NCBI RefSeq assembly: GCF_028609865.1
Contig: NZ_CP063194.1
Span: forward strand, 2,480,001-2,544,000
Source: Corynebacterium jeddahense
Lineage (GTDB): Bacteria > Actinomycetota > Actinomycetes > Mycobacteriales > Mycobacteriaceae
DNA: 64,000 nt
Direction: 5' to 3'
This document shows, in pieces, positions 13,889 through 22,041 of this stretch. The notes under the pieces were generated by a model. It worked only from the letters and a program-made list of their open reading frames with translations. It searched no databases and was not told where the DNA came from. The translations under genes were made by a program, and so were the position numbers. The first letter of the stretch is position 1. Each line of letters starts with the position of its first letter.

Positions 13889-14434
13889 ATGAGCACAACG
13901 ACCGAATTGCAAACAGAAGGGGTGCCGGAGGGGCGTCGTCACGCAATTGCCCTGACGATGACCGCGATCGCCGCCGTCGGCGTCGCGCTGCCATTCGCCG
14001 CCGGCGCGCGGGAGGACGACTCGCTCGTCCGGCAGCCCGTCGCCGCCTACGACCACGACGAGTCGGTGCTCGAGGCCTACCGCCCGGACGGCGCGCCGCT
14101 CGAGTGCGACGGCCCAGACGAGCACTCGTCCATGGCCACCTTCTCGTGCGACGGCTTCGACGCGGCCATCGCGCACGTCGAGCGGGGCAACGAGGACCCG
14201 GACGTCACCCTGCGCCGCGCGCAGCGCGCCACGGCGCTCACCGGCAGCCTCTCGGACGCCGAGATCGAGCGGGGCGCACGCACGCGCATGCTTATCGACG
14301 GCTCCGCCGCCACCGTCCTCGTCCCCCTCGACGAGGAGTCCGGCAACAAGGCCGCCTTCATCAGCCTCAGCGGCGAGGGCGCCGGTGATGTCGCCCGCGC
14401 CACCGCCGAGCACTACGAGGAGGCGCACCGATGA
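13889..14434 (+). CDS. Small membrane-anchored protein of unknown function
   Basis: 181 residues. A short cytoplasmic head is followed by one hydrophobic segment (HAIALTMTAIAAVGVALPFA, about 23-42) and an acidic extracytoplasmic domain with two cysteines (ECDGPDE, SCDGFDAA) that could form a disulfide. No family recognised. Its last 4 bp overlap the start of the PrsW-like gene (ATGA), so the two are translationally coupled, and it may be a partner or substrate of that protease (inference). Confidence 0.7.
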   Translation: MSTTTELQTEGVPEGRRHAIALTMTAIAAVGVALPFAAGAREDDSLVRQPVAAYDHDESVLEAYRPDGAPLECDGPDEHSSMATFSCDGFDAAIAHVERGNEDPDVTLRRAQRATALTGSLSDAEIERGARTRMLIDGSAATVLVPLDEESGNKAAFISLSGEGAGDVARATAEHYEEAHR

Positions 14435-15246
14435 GCCGGGTGTTGTTGGGCATCTACCTGCTGGTACTCGCGGCGGTCGGCGTGTTCGTGTTCCTACCCA
14501 CCGGGGCGCTCGTGCCGTCCGTGGCCGCTGCCGGCGCGGGGTGGGTGGCGCTTGTTGCGCTGGTGAACTGGCTGCTCGTGCGGCGCCACCCGGCGCGGCC
14601 TGCCGGCACGGGGTGGGCGTTCGTGGTGGCGTTCGTCGCAGGCGTGCTCGTCTTCGGCGCGATGGCGCCGGTGAACGAGGCGCTCATGGGCGCGCTCGAC
14701 GGGGCCGGGCGCTTCGCACGCTGGGCGGCCTCCCCGATCGAGGAGGAGACGCTCAAGCTGCTCGCCGCGGTGCTCGTCATGGCGTCGTTCAAGCGCATTG
14801 ACAACCCGGTCGCCGCAGCGCTCATCGGCATGACCGTCGGCTTTGGCTTCCAGTGCGTCGAGGACGTGTTCTACGTGGACAAGGGCGTGCTCTACAACAT
14901 GGTCAGCGACGCCGACGGGTTCGCGCAGTCCGCGCCCGGGCGCGTGATCACCCCGGTGAGCCACTGCCTGTACACCGCGCTGGCGGCGTACGGGGCGGGC
15001 AAGGCCATGTTCACCCCGGGCACGTCCGGCGGCTGGCGCTTCGGCACCGCGCTCGCGTGGTTCCTCGCCGGCTACGCCCTGCACGCGGCGAACAACGTCG
15101 GCGCCGAGTTCGCGGGCGATAGCGTCGCCGGGACGGTGTTCATCATCGCGCTGCTCATCGCGCTGCCGGTGCTGGGGATTTGGTTGTACGTGCGGAGCCG
15201 GAAGAGCGCAGCTACGCAAGCATCTGCCACACCGCAACTGCCATGA
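14431..15246 (+). CDS. PrsW-family intramembrane metalloprotease
   Basis: 271 residues with about 7-8 hydrophobic segments. The PrsW/CAAX-protease-like signature is present: EE at about 104-106 in SPIEEETLKL, GFGFQCVEDVFYV about 139-151, an SHCLYTALAAYGAG histidine and GYALHAANN near 220. These proteases cut membrane anti-sigma factors in Bacillus; the target here is unknown. It overlaps the preceding small membrane protein by 4 bp. The 3' end overlaps a possible minus-strand mini-ORF. Confidence 0.85.
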   Translation: MSRVLLGIYLLVLAAVGVFVFLPTGALVPSVAAAGAGWVALVALVNWLLVRRHPARPAGTGWAFVVAFVAGVLVFGAMAPVNEALMGALDGAGRFARWAASPIEEETLKLLAAVLVMASFKRIDNPVAAALIGMTVGFGFQCVEDVFYVDKGVLYNMVSDADGFAQSAPGRVITPVSHCLYTALAAYGAGKAMFTPGTSGGWRFGTALAWFLAGYALHAANNVGAEFAGDSVAGTVFIIALLIALPVLGIWLYVRSRKSAATQASATPQLP

Positions 15247-15322
15247 TGACGGCGACGGCCGTGACGAAGATGAACACGTAGATGCCCCGGCGCGACCGCG
15301 CGCACGAGGTACGTGGTGCCAA
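15212..15322 (-). CDS. Possible 36-residue single-span membrane protein
   Basis: A minus-strand frame from a TTG at 15322 reads a basic head (RTSCARSRRG) followed by one strong membrane helix, IYVFIFVTAVAVIMAVAVW, and ends QMLA. Codon choice (GTC, ATC, GCC) is coding-like and the topology is sensible (basic side in). There is no good ribosome binding site, and it overlaps the last 12 codons of the convergent PrsW-like gene. Unsure whether it is expressed. Confidence 0.35.
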   Translation of the reverse strand: MAPRTSCARSRRGIYVFIFVTAVAVIMAVAVWQMLA

Positions 15323-15331
15323 AATAACAAG

Positions 15332-15364
15332 CCCGCCGCTCCGGTACACGACCGGGGCGGCGGG
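15332..15364. terminator. Bidirectional hairpin terminator
   Basis: Stem CCCGCCGCTCCGGT / ACCGGGGCGGCGGG with a 5-nt loop and one G-T pair. T-rich sequence follows on the minus strand (TTGTTATTTT), and a weaker T-rich run (TCTTATTT) on the plus strand. It ends the 37-residue gene on the minus strand and could also stop the PrsW transcript. Confidence 0.75.
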
Positions 15365-15389
15365 CCTGTCTTATTTGGCGCTCCGAATG

Positions 15390-15503
15390 CTAGGAGCGTG
15401 CGTCGACGTGCGGGAGCACGGCGAGCGGGGAAACGTCGGAGAACGTGGCGATGCCATGCTCCTCGTCGCGGAACCACGCGCGGATGTTCTCGAAGAACTT
15501 CAT
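15390..15503 (-). CDS. 37-residue protein with very strong ribosome binding site
   Basis: The frame begins MKFFENIRAWFRDEEHG and ends LPHVDARS. It is preceded by AAAGGAGGTG, 7 nt before the ATG, has its own TTGACA/TAAAGT promoter and is followed by a clear terminator, so it is a stand-alone monocistron. The N-terminal half could form an amphipathic helix. Function unknown. The leader contains an imperfect ~19-bp direct repeat (GTTCACCTCCTTTCATCT at about 15510 and GTTCACCTTCCGTTCATCT at about 15539) that includes the ribosome binding site. Confidence 0.7.
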   Translation of the reverse strand: MKFFENIRAWFRDEEHGIATFSDVSPLAVLPHVDARS

Positions 15504-15564
15504 ACGGGTTCACCTCCTTTCATCTCTGACGGGAGGTTGTTCACCTTCCGTTCATCTGGAGGTA

Positions 15565-15594
15565 ACTTTAGGTTCCACAAAATTAGTTTGTCAA
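15565..15594 (-). promoter_or_regulatory. Promoter of the 37-residue gene
   Basis: Minus strand: TTGACA (15589-15594), 18-bp spacer, TAAAGT (15565-15570). The -35 is a perfect consensus; the -10 fits the corynebacterial TANANT pattern. The predicted 5' leader is about 55 nt. Confidence 0.65.
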
Positions 15595-15670
15595 CACCAA
15601 CTATTGGCGCAGCGCCATTATGGCTGCATACGCACTAAAAATTCACTCCGTTACGGCTCCTTGAAACGGC

Positions 15671-15700
15671 AAAAGCCGGGCCCCGCAACGGGAGCCCGGC
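15671..15700 (-). terminator. Terminator of the PiT operon
   Basis: Minus strand hairpin GCCGGGCTCCC...GGGGCCCGGC followed by TTTTG, 15 bp after the stop codon of the small membrane protein. Confidence 0.75.
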
Positions 15701-15715
15701 AGCGCCGTACTGCGG

Positions 15716-15973
15716 CTAGAGGAAGGGGTACGGATCCCAGCCGGAGATGTACTCGATGCGCTCGCGCGCGATGAGCAGGAGCGCGGCGATGACCGCGATG
15801 AACACGATGGCCAGGAAGATCCAGCCGAGCACGCGGCGGCCGCCCGCCGGGGCGGAGCCGTCCTCGCCGGGGGAGAGGAAGTGGATGCTCAGGGCGTAGA
15901 GGGCGGGCAGGCCGGCGCCGAGGAGGAGGCCAACACCGGTGACCGCGAGGAGGGATTGCAGCAAATCAGGCAT
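15716..15973 (-). CDS. Small two-span membrane protein downstream of PiT
   Basis: 85 residues with two hydrophobic segments (LLAVTGVGLLLGAGLPALYA about 8-28; VLGWIFLAIVFIAVIAALLL about 48-67) and a short polar loop. It starts 18 bp after the phosphate transporter with an AAAGGA ribosome binding site, so it is very probably co-transcribed. It may be an accessory subunit of the transporter (inference from context only). Confidence 0.75.
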   Translation of the reverse strand: MPDLLQSLLAVTGVGLLLGAGLPALYALSIHFLSPGEDGSAPAGGRRVLGWIFLAIVFIAVIAALLLIARERIEYISGWDPYPFL

Positions 15974-15991
15974 GACGTGGTTCCTTTCCTA

Positions 15992-17365
15992 TTAACCGCG
16001 CGGCGTCTGGTCGGGGGTGATGGTCGTCGTGGAGCCCGGGCGGGTCGCGTCGAGGCCCTTCGAGGTGTCCACGAAGTCGGCGGGCTCGCCGTAGCCGCGC
16101 ACCTTGCGGATACGCTCGTCGCGACGCTCGATGCGCTTGTCGTGCTCGGATGCCGGAGCGCCGGAGTCGGAGTCGGAGGAGCCGGTGGTGTGCGCCGGGG
16201 AGTTGGAGTCGCCGCTCCAGTCGTCGTTGACGTTGTCCTTGTGCACCGGCTTCTGGGAAGCCTGCCAGAACATGTAGCCGCCGCCGAGGGCGATGATGAG
16301 CGCCAGGGTGATGCCGCCCCAGAGCAGGTTGTCGGTGAGCTCGGACACGCCGTGGCCGATCCACCAGGTGACGTAGGAGACGAACGCGGCGACCGGGAGG
16401 GTGGTGATCCAGGCCAGGGCCATGCGGCCGGCGACGCCCCAGCGGACCTCGCCCTTCGGGCCGGTCAGGCCGGAGCCGAGGATGGAGCCGGTGGCCACGT
16501 GGGTGGTGGACAGCGCCATGCCCAGGTGCGAGGAGGTGAGGATGATCGCGGCGGAGGAGGTCTCAGCGGCCATGCCCTGCGGCGGGTGGATCTCAACGAG
16601 GCCCTTGCCCAGGGTGCGGATGACGCGGAAGCCGCCGGAGTAGGTGCCGATGGCGATGGCCAGGGCGCAGGCGAGCTGGATCCAGAACGGCATCGGGTGA
16701 TCCTGGTCGAACTGGCCGGCAGCGACCATGGCGAGGAAGATCACGCCCATGGTCTTCTGCGCGTCAGAGGTACCGTGCGCGAGCGCCACCAGAGAGGCGG
16801 TGCCGATCTGGCCCCAGCGGAAGTAGTTGTCGCGGTGGTTGTGCTCGGCGTTCGCGGTGATCTTGTACACCAGCCAGGTGCCCACCGCGGCGATGAGGCC
16901 CGCGACGAACGGGGCGAACAGCGCCGGGAGGATGATCTTGTCCAGCACGCCGTGCCAGACCACGCCGTCCCAGCCGATCGCGGCGATCGCGGCGCCGATG
17001 AGGCCGCCGAACAGCGCGTGGGAGGACGACGACGGGATGCCGAAGAGCCAGGTAAAGAGGTTCCACATGATGCCGCCGGCGAGGCCGGCGAACACCACGA
17101 GGAGGAGGCGCTCGGAATCGAGCGTGTCGTTGAGGTCGAAAACGTCGAGTTTGACGATGCCGCCCGCGACAGTCTTCGCAACAGCCACAGACAGGAACGC
17201 ACCGACGAGGTTGAGGACACCGGCGAGCGCCACAGCCGTCTTGGGCTTAAGCGCGCCGGTGGCGATGGAGGTTGCCATCGCGTTGGCAGTGTCGTGGAAA
17301 CCGTTCGTGAAGTCGAAGAATAACGAGACGACGATGATGAGTACGAGGAGGATAGTGATGCTCAC
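15992..17365 (-). CDS. pitA: PiT-family low-affinity inorganic phosphate transporter
   Basis: 457-residue multi-span membrane protein. The PiT signature is at the N-terminus (FDFTNGFHDTANAMATSIAT, about 17-36) and is repeated in the second half (ALSTTHVATGSILGSGL). The C-terminal ~100 residues are a charged tail (SDSDSGAPASEHDKRIERR). It imports phosphate with a coupled cation. A TTTCACCT box shared with the phosphoesterase promoter lies ~55 bp upstream (17418-17425). First gene of a two-gene operon with the small membrane protein. Confidence 0.93.
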   Translation of the reverse strand: MSITILLVLIIVVSLFFDFTNGFHDTANAMATSIATGALKPKTAVALAGVLNLVGAFLSVAVAKTVAGGIVKLDVFDLNDTLDSERLLLVVFAGLAGGIMWNLFTWLFGIPSSSSHALFGGLIGAAIAAIGWDGVVWHGVLDKIILPALFAPFVAGLIAAVGTWLVYKITANAEHNHRDNYFRWGQIGTASLVALAHGTSDAQKTMGVIFLAMVAAGQFDQDHPMPFWIQLACALAIAIGTYSGGFRVIRTLGKGLVEIHPPQGMAAETSSAAIILTSSHLGMALSTTHVATGSILGSGLTGPKGEVRWGVAGRMALAWITTLPVAAFVSYVTWWIGHGVSELTDNLLWGGITLALIIALGGGYMFWQASQKPVHKDNVNDDWSGDSNSPAHTTGSSDSDSGAPASEHDKRIERRDERIRKVRGYGEPADFVDTSKGLDATRPGSTTTITPDQTPRG

Positions 17366-17503
17366 AGCGAAAAATTATGCGACAGATTTTGGACGTAATC
17401 TCCACTCGGACGCGAAGTTTCACCTGTCTGTAAACCACGGGTTTTTCGGCGCCGCCGCGACCTGTGTGTTTACAAATGAGCACACCAAAAGTTCATCTGC
17501 GCG

Positions 17504-18865
17504 TTACCCGCGCACCATGTTCCACACCGTCACCGCCATAATGATTAGGCCCATCACCAGAACGAAGATCGTGTCGGGGCGCCGCGCGTAGTGTTTGAAC
17601 GCCGTCGCCTTTTGGAACAGCAGCACCGGCATGATGTAGACGAGGAACGACACGAAGATACCGCCGACCACCGAGATCATGTCCAGAATCGAGGGGTTCG
17701 CCACCGCGACAAGCACCGCCGTGACAAAGACGAAGATGTTCACGATCCACCGGAGGGTGTTCGTCGATAAGCGGGCTGCTGTGTTGGGGGCGACGACGCG
17801 CAGGAGGTAGCCGGTGCCCTCCTCCGTGCCGAGCAGGTGGCCGAAGTACGAAGTGACAATCGCGCAGATGGCGATAATCGGGCTCATCCACGCCATGAAC
17901 GGGGTGTCCGTCTCGTTGGCCAGGTAGGACAGCACCGGCACGTTTTGCGCCGCGGCCTCGTCCATGCCGTCCGCGCCGAGCGCGAGCGCGCACGACCACA
18001 CGAAGAACATGGTGAAGGTGACCAGCATGATCGCGGTGACCAGCTCCACCTTGGACACCTCGCGCTCGGTGGCCTCGACGTCGCCGTCGTGCTTCTTCTG
18101 CATGTCCAGCGCGAACTGGCTCAGCGCCGCCATGTGGCTGAACGAGAACACGAGTACCGGCAGGATGAGCAGCAGGCCCTGCCAGACGGGGTAGGCGGAG
18201 TCGTAGTGGAGGAAGCTGTCGAAGTCCCACGACGGAATGAGGTAGAGCGACACCGCCGCGAGCGCGATGATGAGCGGGTAGACCAGCACGTTCGCGATCC
18301 ACAGGGTGAGCTTCTTGCCGACGGCGTACGCGCCCGTCATCACACCCACGCTCACGCCGGCGAGCACCCAGCGGCTCACGTGCACGCCGCCGAGCTGGTT
18401 AACGATGAAGCTGTCCAGCGTATTCGTAATCGAGATGCCGTAGATGAGCACCGTCGGGTAAATGCCCAGCCAGTACAGCACCGCCGAGGCGAACCCGCGC
18501 TTGCGGCCGGTGAGCGCCGTGATCACCTGCAGCACGTCGAGACCCTTCACCGGCGACGCCGAAACGATGCGCGCGTACGTGCGGTGCGAGAAGAACACCA
18601 TCGGGCCGATGAGCAGCGTCGCGATGACCAGCGGCCAGAAGCCGAAGCTGCCCGCGTTGATGGGCAGGAAGAGGATGCCCGCGCCCACGCCGGTGCCAAA
18701 CAGCGTGATCACCCACCGCATGAACGAGCCGTCCGGGTCGTCGCCCTCGCGCTGCTCCTTGATCTGCTCGATGTCGGCATCCGAGAGGTTCTCCCGGTCG
18801 AACTCTTGGCGCGCCATCTCCAGGTGTTCTTCACTGTATTGTTCCGGCAGCTCGGCGTTAGTCAT
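17504..18865 (-). CDS. Amino-acid permease, SdaC/HAAAP type
   Basis: 453 residues with about 11 membrane segments. The first span, ITLFGTGVGAGILFLPINAG, and FSHMAALSQFALDMQ match the hydroxy/aromatic amino-acid permease family that includes the serine transporter SdaC. A ~45-residue acidic cytoplasmic N-terminus precedes it. Substrate cannot be read; serine or threonine is the usual one. The dispersed 22-bp repeat with its 15-bp extension lies about 10-50 bp upstream of the start, just as at leuS copy 2. Confidence 0.82.
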   Translation of the reverse strand: MTNAELPEQYSEEHLEMARQEFDRENLSDADIEQIKEQREGDDPDGSFMRWVITLFGTGVGAGILFLPINAGSFGFWPLVIATLLIGPMVFFSHRTYARIVSASPVKGLDVLQVITALTGRKRGFASAVLYWLGIYPTVLIYGISITNTLDSFIVNQLGGVHVSRWVLAGVSVGVMTGAYAVGKKLTLWIANVLVYPLIIALAAVSLYLIPSWDFDSFLHYDSAYPVWQGLLLILPVLVFSFSHMAALSQFALDMQKKHDGDVEATEREVSKVELVTAIMLVTFTMFFVWSCALALGADGMDEAAAQNVPVLSYLANETDTPFMAWMSPIIAICAIVTSYFGHLLGTEEGTGYLLRVVAPNTAARLSTNTLRWIVNIFVFVTAVLVAVANPSILDMISVVGGIFVSFLVYIMPVLLFQKATAFKHYARRPDTIFVLVMGLIIMAVTVWNMVRG

Positions 18866-18892
18866 GGAGGTTTACGTTACTCCGGGGGCGTT

Positions 18893-18914
18893 GCGTATCG
18901 ACGCACCTTCGGCC
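18893..18914 (+). repeat. Dispersed ~22-bp repeat, copy upstream of the permease
   Basis: GCGTATCGACG + CACCTTCGGCC, with CTCCGGGGGCGTT on its left. It is nearly the same ~37-bp block as upstream of leuS copy 2. Confidence 0.7.
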
Positions 18915-18970
18915 GGCGGCGGTTTGTCGGGGGTTCCTGCCGGCGGACCGCCAAACCTATCGGCGCAACC

Positions 18971-19783
18971 TCACGCCGGCCGGGATCCCCACTGTTCGAG
19001 CCGGTGCTCCTCCACAACATCTTCGACCGCAAACAGCATGTCCCGCAGCACGCCGTAGGCGCAGCGCTTCGTCTCCAGGTCCACGAGCACCTGCAAGTCG
19101 CCGACCATCATCTCCAGCACCGCGAGCGGCTCCGCCTGGCTCGGGCCGAAGAGGGGCAGCGGGAAATACATGCTGCTCGGCTGCCTGCCCACGTCGTGGC
19201 CGTCCACCTCGTCGCACTTCAAATTCAGGTTGAACTCCGCCAGCCCCGCGCTCTGCAGCTCGACGCCCGGCTTCGGGAACGCGACGTCGCGGACTTCCAC
19301 CCGCATCGCCCGATCCACCAGCCCGGCGCGCTCGACGGGCTGCGGCAGCGCCCACGACATGCTGTCGCACAGCAGCCTCATCTGGTCCATCCGGCCGTCG
19401 TCCGCCTGCTCCCGCGCCGTGACCGCCAGCCCGTACAGGCCCGCAAAGCGCGGCTCGAGCTCGATCGCCTCGCGCAACACGTCCACCATGAGCCGCGCCG
19501 CCGAGCCCGCCGACTCCGGCGTCGACGCCCGCCGCAACAGCAACAGCGGTATCCCCGCCATGACCGTCAAGCTCGCGAGGTCCTTCGCCACCTCACCCGA
19601 TTCCGGCTGCTTCTCGTTGCCCGGGCGCCACTGCCTCGCCACCCGGGTCAGCTCGTCCCCGATCTCCTGGCCGAGCGCCCGCCCGTACGCGTCCAGCTCG
19701 CCCGCCCGATTCGCAACAATGACCTGGCCCCGCACGTGCGTCCCCGCCGCCTTGGCCCCAATTTTCCAAGTTTTCATCCCCAT
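18971..19783 (-). CDS. Conserved-looking hypothetical protein
   Basis: 270 residues, soluble, no signal peptide or membrane span. The sequence has a Lys-rich start (MGMKTWKIGAKAAGTHVRG), a helical middle and an acidic tail (DMLFAVEDVVEEH). No family recognised. Codon use resembles neighbouring chromosomal genes. A further copy of the dispersed repeat core (GCCTATCGACGCACC, 19850) lies about 70 bp upstream. Confidence 0.6.
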   Translation of the reverse strand: MGMKTWKIGAKAAGTHVRGQVIVANRAGELDAYGRALGQEIGDELTRVARQWRPGNEKQPESGEVAKDLASLTVMAGIPLLLLRRASTPESAGSAARLMVDVLREAIELEPRFAGLYGLAVTAREQADDGRMDQMRLLCDSMSWALPQPVERAGLVDRAMRVEVRDVAFPKPGVELQSAGLAEFNLNLKCDEVDGHDVGRQPSSMYFPLPLFGPSQAEPLAVLEMMVGDLQVLVDLETKRCAYGVLRDMLFAVEDVVEEHRLEQWGSRPA

Positions 19784-19869
19784 GCCGGGCAGCTTACGGC
19801 GCTTCCCTCGGAAACACAGCCCCTCACGTGCTCATTTCAGTGGACATCCGCCTATCGACGCACCAAAGG

Positions 19870-21027
19870 TCAGCCCCACAACCCCCTCCGCCGATCCAGC
19901 ACCCTCCTGAGGTCGCGCGCCCGGCGCGGATCGAAATCGGCCGCGGACACGATCCGCTCCGCGGCACCATCGGTTACCCGCAGGGCTTGGGCCATAACGC
20001 GCTCGGTTGCGTTCACCGTCAAACCGATCTCCGTGCAGAATGCCCGGAACGCCTTGCCGCTGATGTTGTCCTTGCGCCCCTGCACGGACAGCGCCATCGT
20101 GGAATCCCCGTAGGGCACCGTTGATGGGATGTCGTAGATAGGGGACATCTCGGCCCTGCGGCCCCTCCAGATCAACGACAGATTCTTCGCATGTAGATCA
20201 CCGTTTCCGGTCAGCCAGGCAAGGGCGACTTGGAAGGCGATTGATCGGGCAGTCAAGCTTGGCGACGCACTCACGCCCATCAACGCCTCCGCCACCTCCT
20301 CCATTGCTGGGCTGTACTTCGCGCTCGGGTACAGGCCCATGACCTGCGCGGCGTCTTCGACGTGGAGCCGGGTGCCGCCTAACCGGTCGAAGCGGGTGAT
20401 GAGGAGGCCGGGGCGACCGGAGGCGTCGATAAGCAACTGCGTTTCAGCGAGCGGGTACTTGGCGGCGGCTGCGATGGCGAAGCACTCGGCCTCATTCTCC
20501 ACAAGCTTCGGGTACTCGGGCGGGGACACCTTGAGAATGTATTCGGTGTTGTGGCCGCGAACTGCGGCTGCAATGGTGCGTGCCGATGCCTTGTCCTGCA
20601 CGCCGGGAACGGCAATGGGATCCGCGATTCCGGCGTCAGTGATGGCCGCCGAGAAATCGAGCGGGCCGGACAAATCGATCACGGCGGGGGAGGGCGCGAG
20701 CGGCTTGCCGTGCGCAACGACGCTGACATCACCGACCGTGTCGGAACCGACTGCGACGAGGAGAGCCAGCTCATCGTCGAGTGATGCCTTGACCGAACGC
20801 TTCAGCGTGGAGAGCCGCCTGCCCTCAGGCAGCAGGTTGGCGAAAAACGGCGGGAGCGCACCTGCTGAGGTGACATAGGGCGCGCCACTGATCGGCAGCG
20901 TTGAGGCCACAGCCTTCGTGGCGCCCTCCACGTAGTCGAACTCCGTGCGGCCATCGGCATGGGTAGTGAAGTGGCCGGCCAGTTCCTCGCCCACGTACAC
21001 GTCTGCTGCAACAACCGGGGACGTCAC
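19870..21027 (-). CDS. hipA: HipA-type Ser/Thr kinase toxin
   Basis: 385 residues, normal for HipA. Visible: GVQDKAS (glycine-rich ATP loop, about 142-148), the catalytic loop WLTGNGDLHAKN about 273-284, and YDIPSTVPYG following it. HipA kinases phosphorylate a translation factor or aminoacyl-tRNA synthetase and cause growth arrest. The start overlaps the stop of hipB by 4 bp (ATGA), the usual hipBA arrangement. Intact by eye. Confidence 0.92.
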   Translation of the reverse strand: MTSPVVAADVYVGEELAGHFTTHADGRTEFDYVEGATKAVASTLPISGAPYVTSAGALPPFFANLLPEGRRLSTLKRSVKASLDDELALLVAVGSDTVGDVSVVAHGKPLAPSPAVIDLSGPLDFSAAITDAGIADPIAVPGVQDKASARTIAAAVRGHNTEYILKVSPPEYPKLVENEAECFAIAAAAKYPLAETQLLIDASGRPGLLITRFDRLGGTRLHVEDAAQVMGLYPSAKYSPAMEEVAEALMGVSASPSLTARSIAFQVALAWLTGNGDLHAKNLSLIWRGRRAEMSPIYDIPSTVPYGDSTMALSVQGRKDNISGKAFRAFCTEIGLTVNATERVMAQALRVTDGAAERIVSAADFDPRRARDLRRVLDRRRGLWG

Positions 21028-21239
21028 AGCAGATCACCCTTGTGCACAACAGGTTCGAGGTCGTAACCGAGAACCGCAAGCACCTCGATCACCTTGCCGA
21101 TCTCCGCCGTCGGCTTGCCATGCTCCAGCTCCCGGAGGAACCGATCCGACACGTCCGCAAGCTCCGCGACCTCCAGTTGGGTCAGCCTCCGCTCCTTGCG
21201 CTGAGCGCGCACAAAGCTGCCGAGTGCCTCAATATCCAC
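21024..21239 (-). CDS. hipB: HipB-type antitoxin, Xre HTH
   Basis: 71 residues when read from GTG 21239, which has GAGGAGG 8 nt upstream; longer in-frame starts extend into poorly conserved sequence. The HTH is seen in LTQLEVAELADVSDRFLRELE. It would neutralise HipA and repress the operon. A palindrome GAACGTTC about 30 bp upstream is a possible operator (weak). Confidence 0.85.
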   Translation of the reverse strand: MDIEALGSFVRAQRKERRLTQLEVAELADVSDRFLRELEHGKPTAEIGKVIEVLAVLGYDLEPVVHKGDLL

Positions 21240-21472
21240 GCGCCACGCCTCCTCGCCGATCGTATTACGGAACGTTCGCACCGAATCTGTTCCAATAGGC
21301 CGTAAGTTTAGCGCAAAACAGTGCATTTCGGTGCGTTCGATCCGAGTTGGACGCACGCAGCCTCAATTTTGCGATATTTCCCATCAGATCGGCGCGTTCG
21401 TTCCGTCGCGGGTGAGCTCGAAGGGTGGTCGCGGCCGCATACACGCAGCGATCTGCCTATCTACGCACCGGC

Positions 21473-21859
21473 TTAGCCCAGCGGCGCGTAGCCAAAGTCA
21501 CCGCGCTGCACCTGACTGCGGGCATTCGGGTCGAAGGTTGCGCACAGGGCTGCCGCCACGTAGCGCACACCGCCTGCCGGCGAAGAGGAACCGACGCGCT
21601 CGGCGCAGTTCTCCAGGGCTGGCAGGCCGATACTCTCCCCGGGCGAAGTCATGGAGAAGAAAGACGCGGCCATCATGGTGTTGCCATCGGCGCGCACGTA
21701 TTCCGAAGAGCCCTTAATAGCTTGCCAAGCAATCGCCCCGACGGGATCGGTGCGGAACTGATCCCGCTCAGTTGGGGTCATCTCGGCGTTAGCAGCAGGC
21801 ACGGACAGTGTTGTGATGAGTAGTGCTGCTGTTGCAGCAAGGAGAGGAAGCTTTTTCAT
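21473..21859 (-). CDS. Small secreted protein of unknown function
   Basis: 128 residues with a clear signal peptide (KKLPLLAATAALLITTLSV, cleavage near ANA-EM). The mature ~100 residues carry two cysteines (ENCAERV, ALCATF), likely a disulfide. A -10-like TAGAGT ends 6 nt before the ATG, so the mRNA is probably leaderless. Family not recognised. Confidence 0.75.
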   Translation of the reverse strand: MKKLPLLAATAALLITTLSVPAANAEMTPTERDQFRTDPVGAIAWQAIKGSSEYVRADGNTMMAASFFSMTSPGESIGLPALENCAERVGSSSPAGGVRYVAAALCATFDPNARSQVQRGDFGYAPLG

Positions 21860-21912
21860 AGGAACACTCTATCTCCCGCGCCACAGTTTTTCTTGGCATT
21901 GCCGACCCCGGC

Positions 21913-22039
21913 TTAACTGCGCAACTGTCGAATCTCGGCAGGCCCCACACGGCGCAATGCGGAGTCCGCACGGGATGACGCATCGGCGACCTCCGCCACC
22001 TCAAGCTGAGGCAGCCTGAGTTTCGGATTACGCTCAACC
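21913..22039 (-). pseudogene. Possible relic of an Xre/HipB-type HTH gene
   Basis: A minus-strand frame ending in TAA at 21913 reads LRLPQLEVAEVADASSR, which resembles RRLTQLEVAELADVSDR of the nearby hipB. It has no good start and no full domain. May be a decayed copy; the resemblance is short. Confidence 0.3.
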
Positions 22040-22041
22040 GC

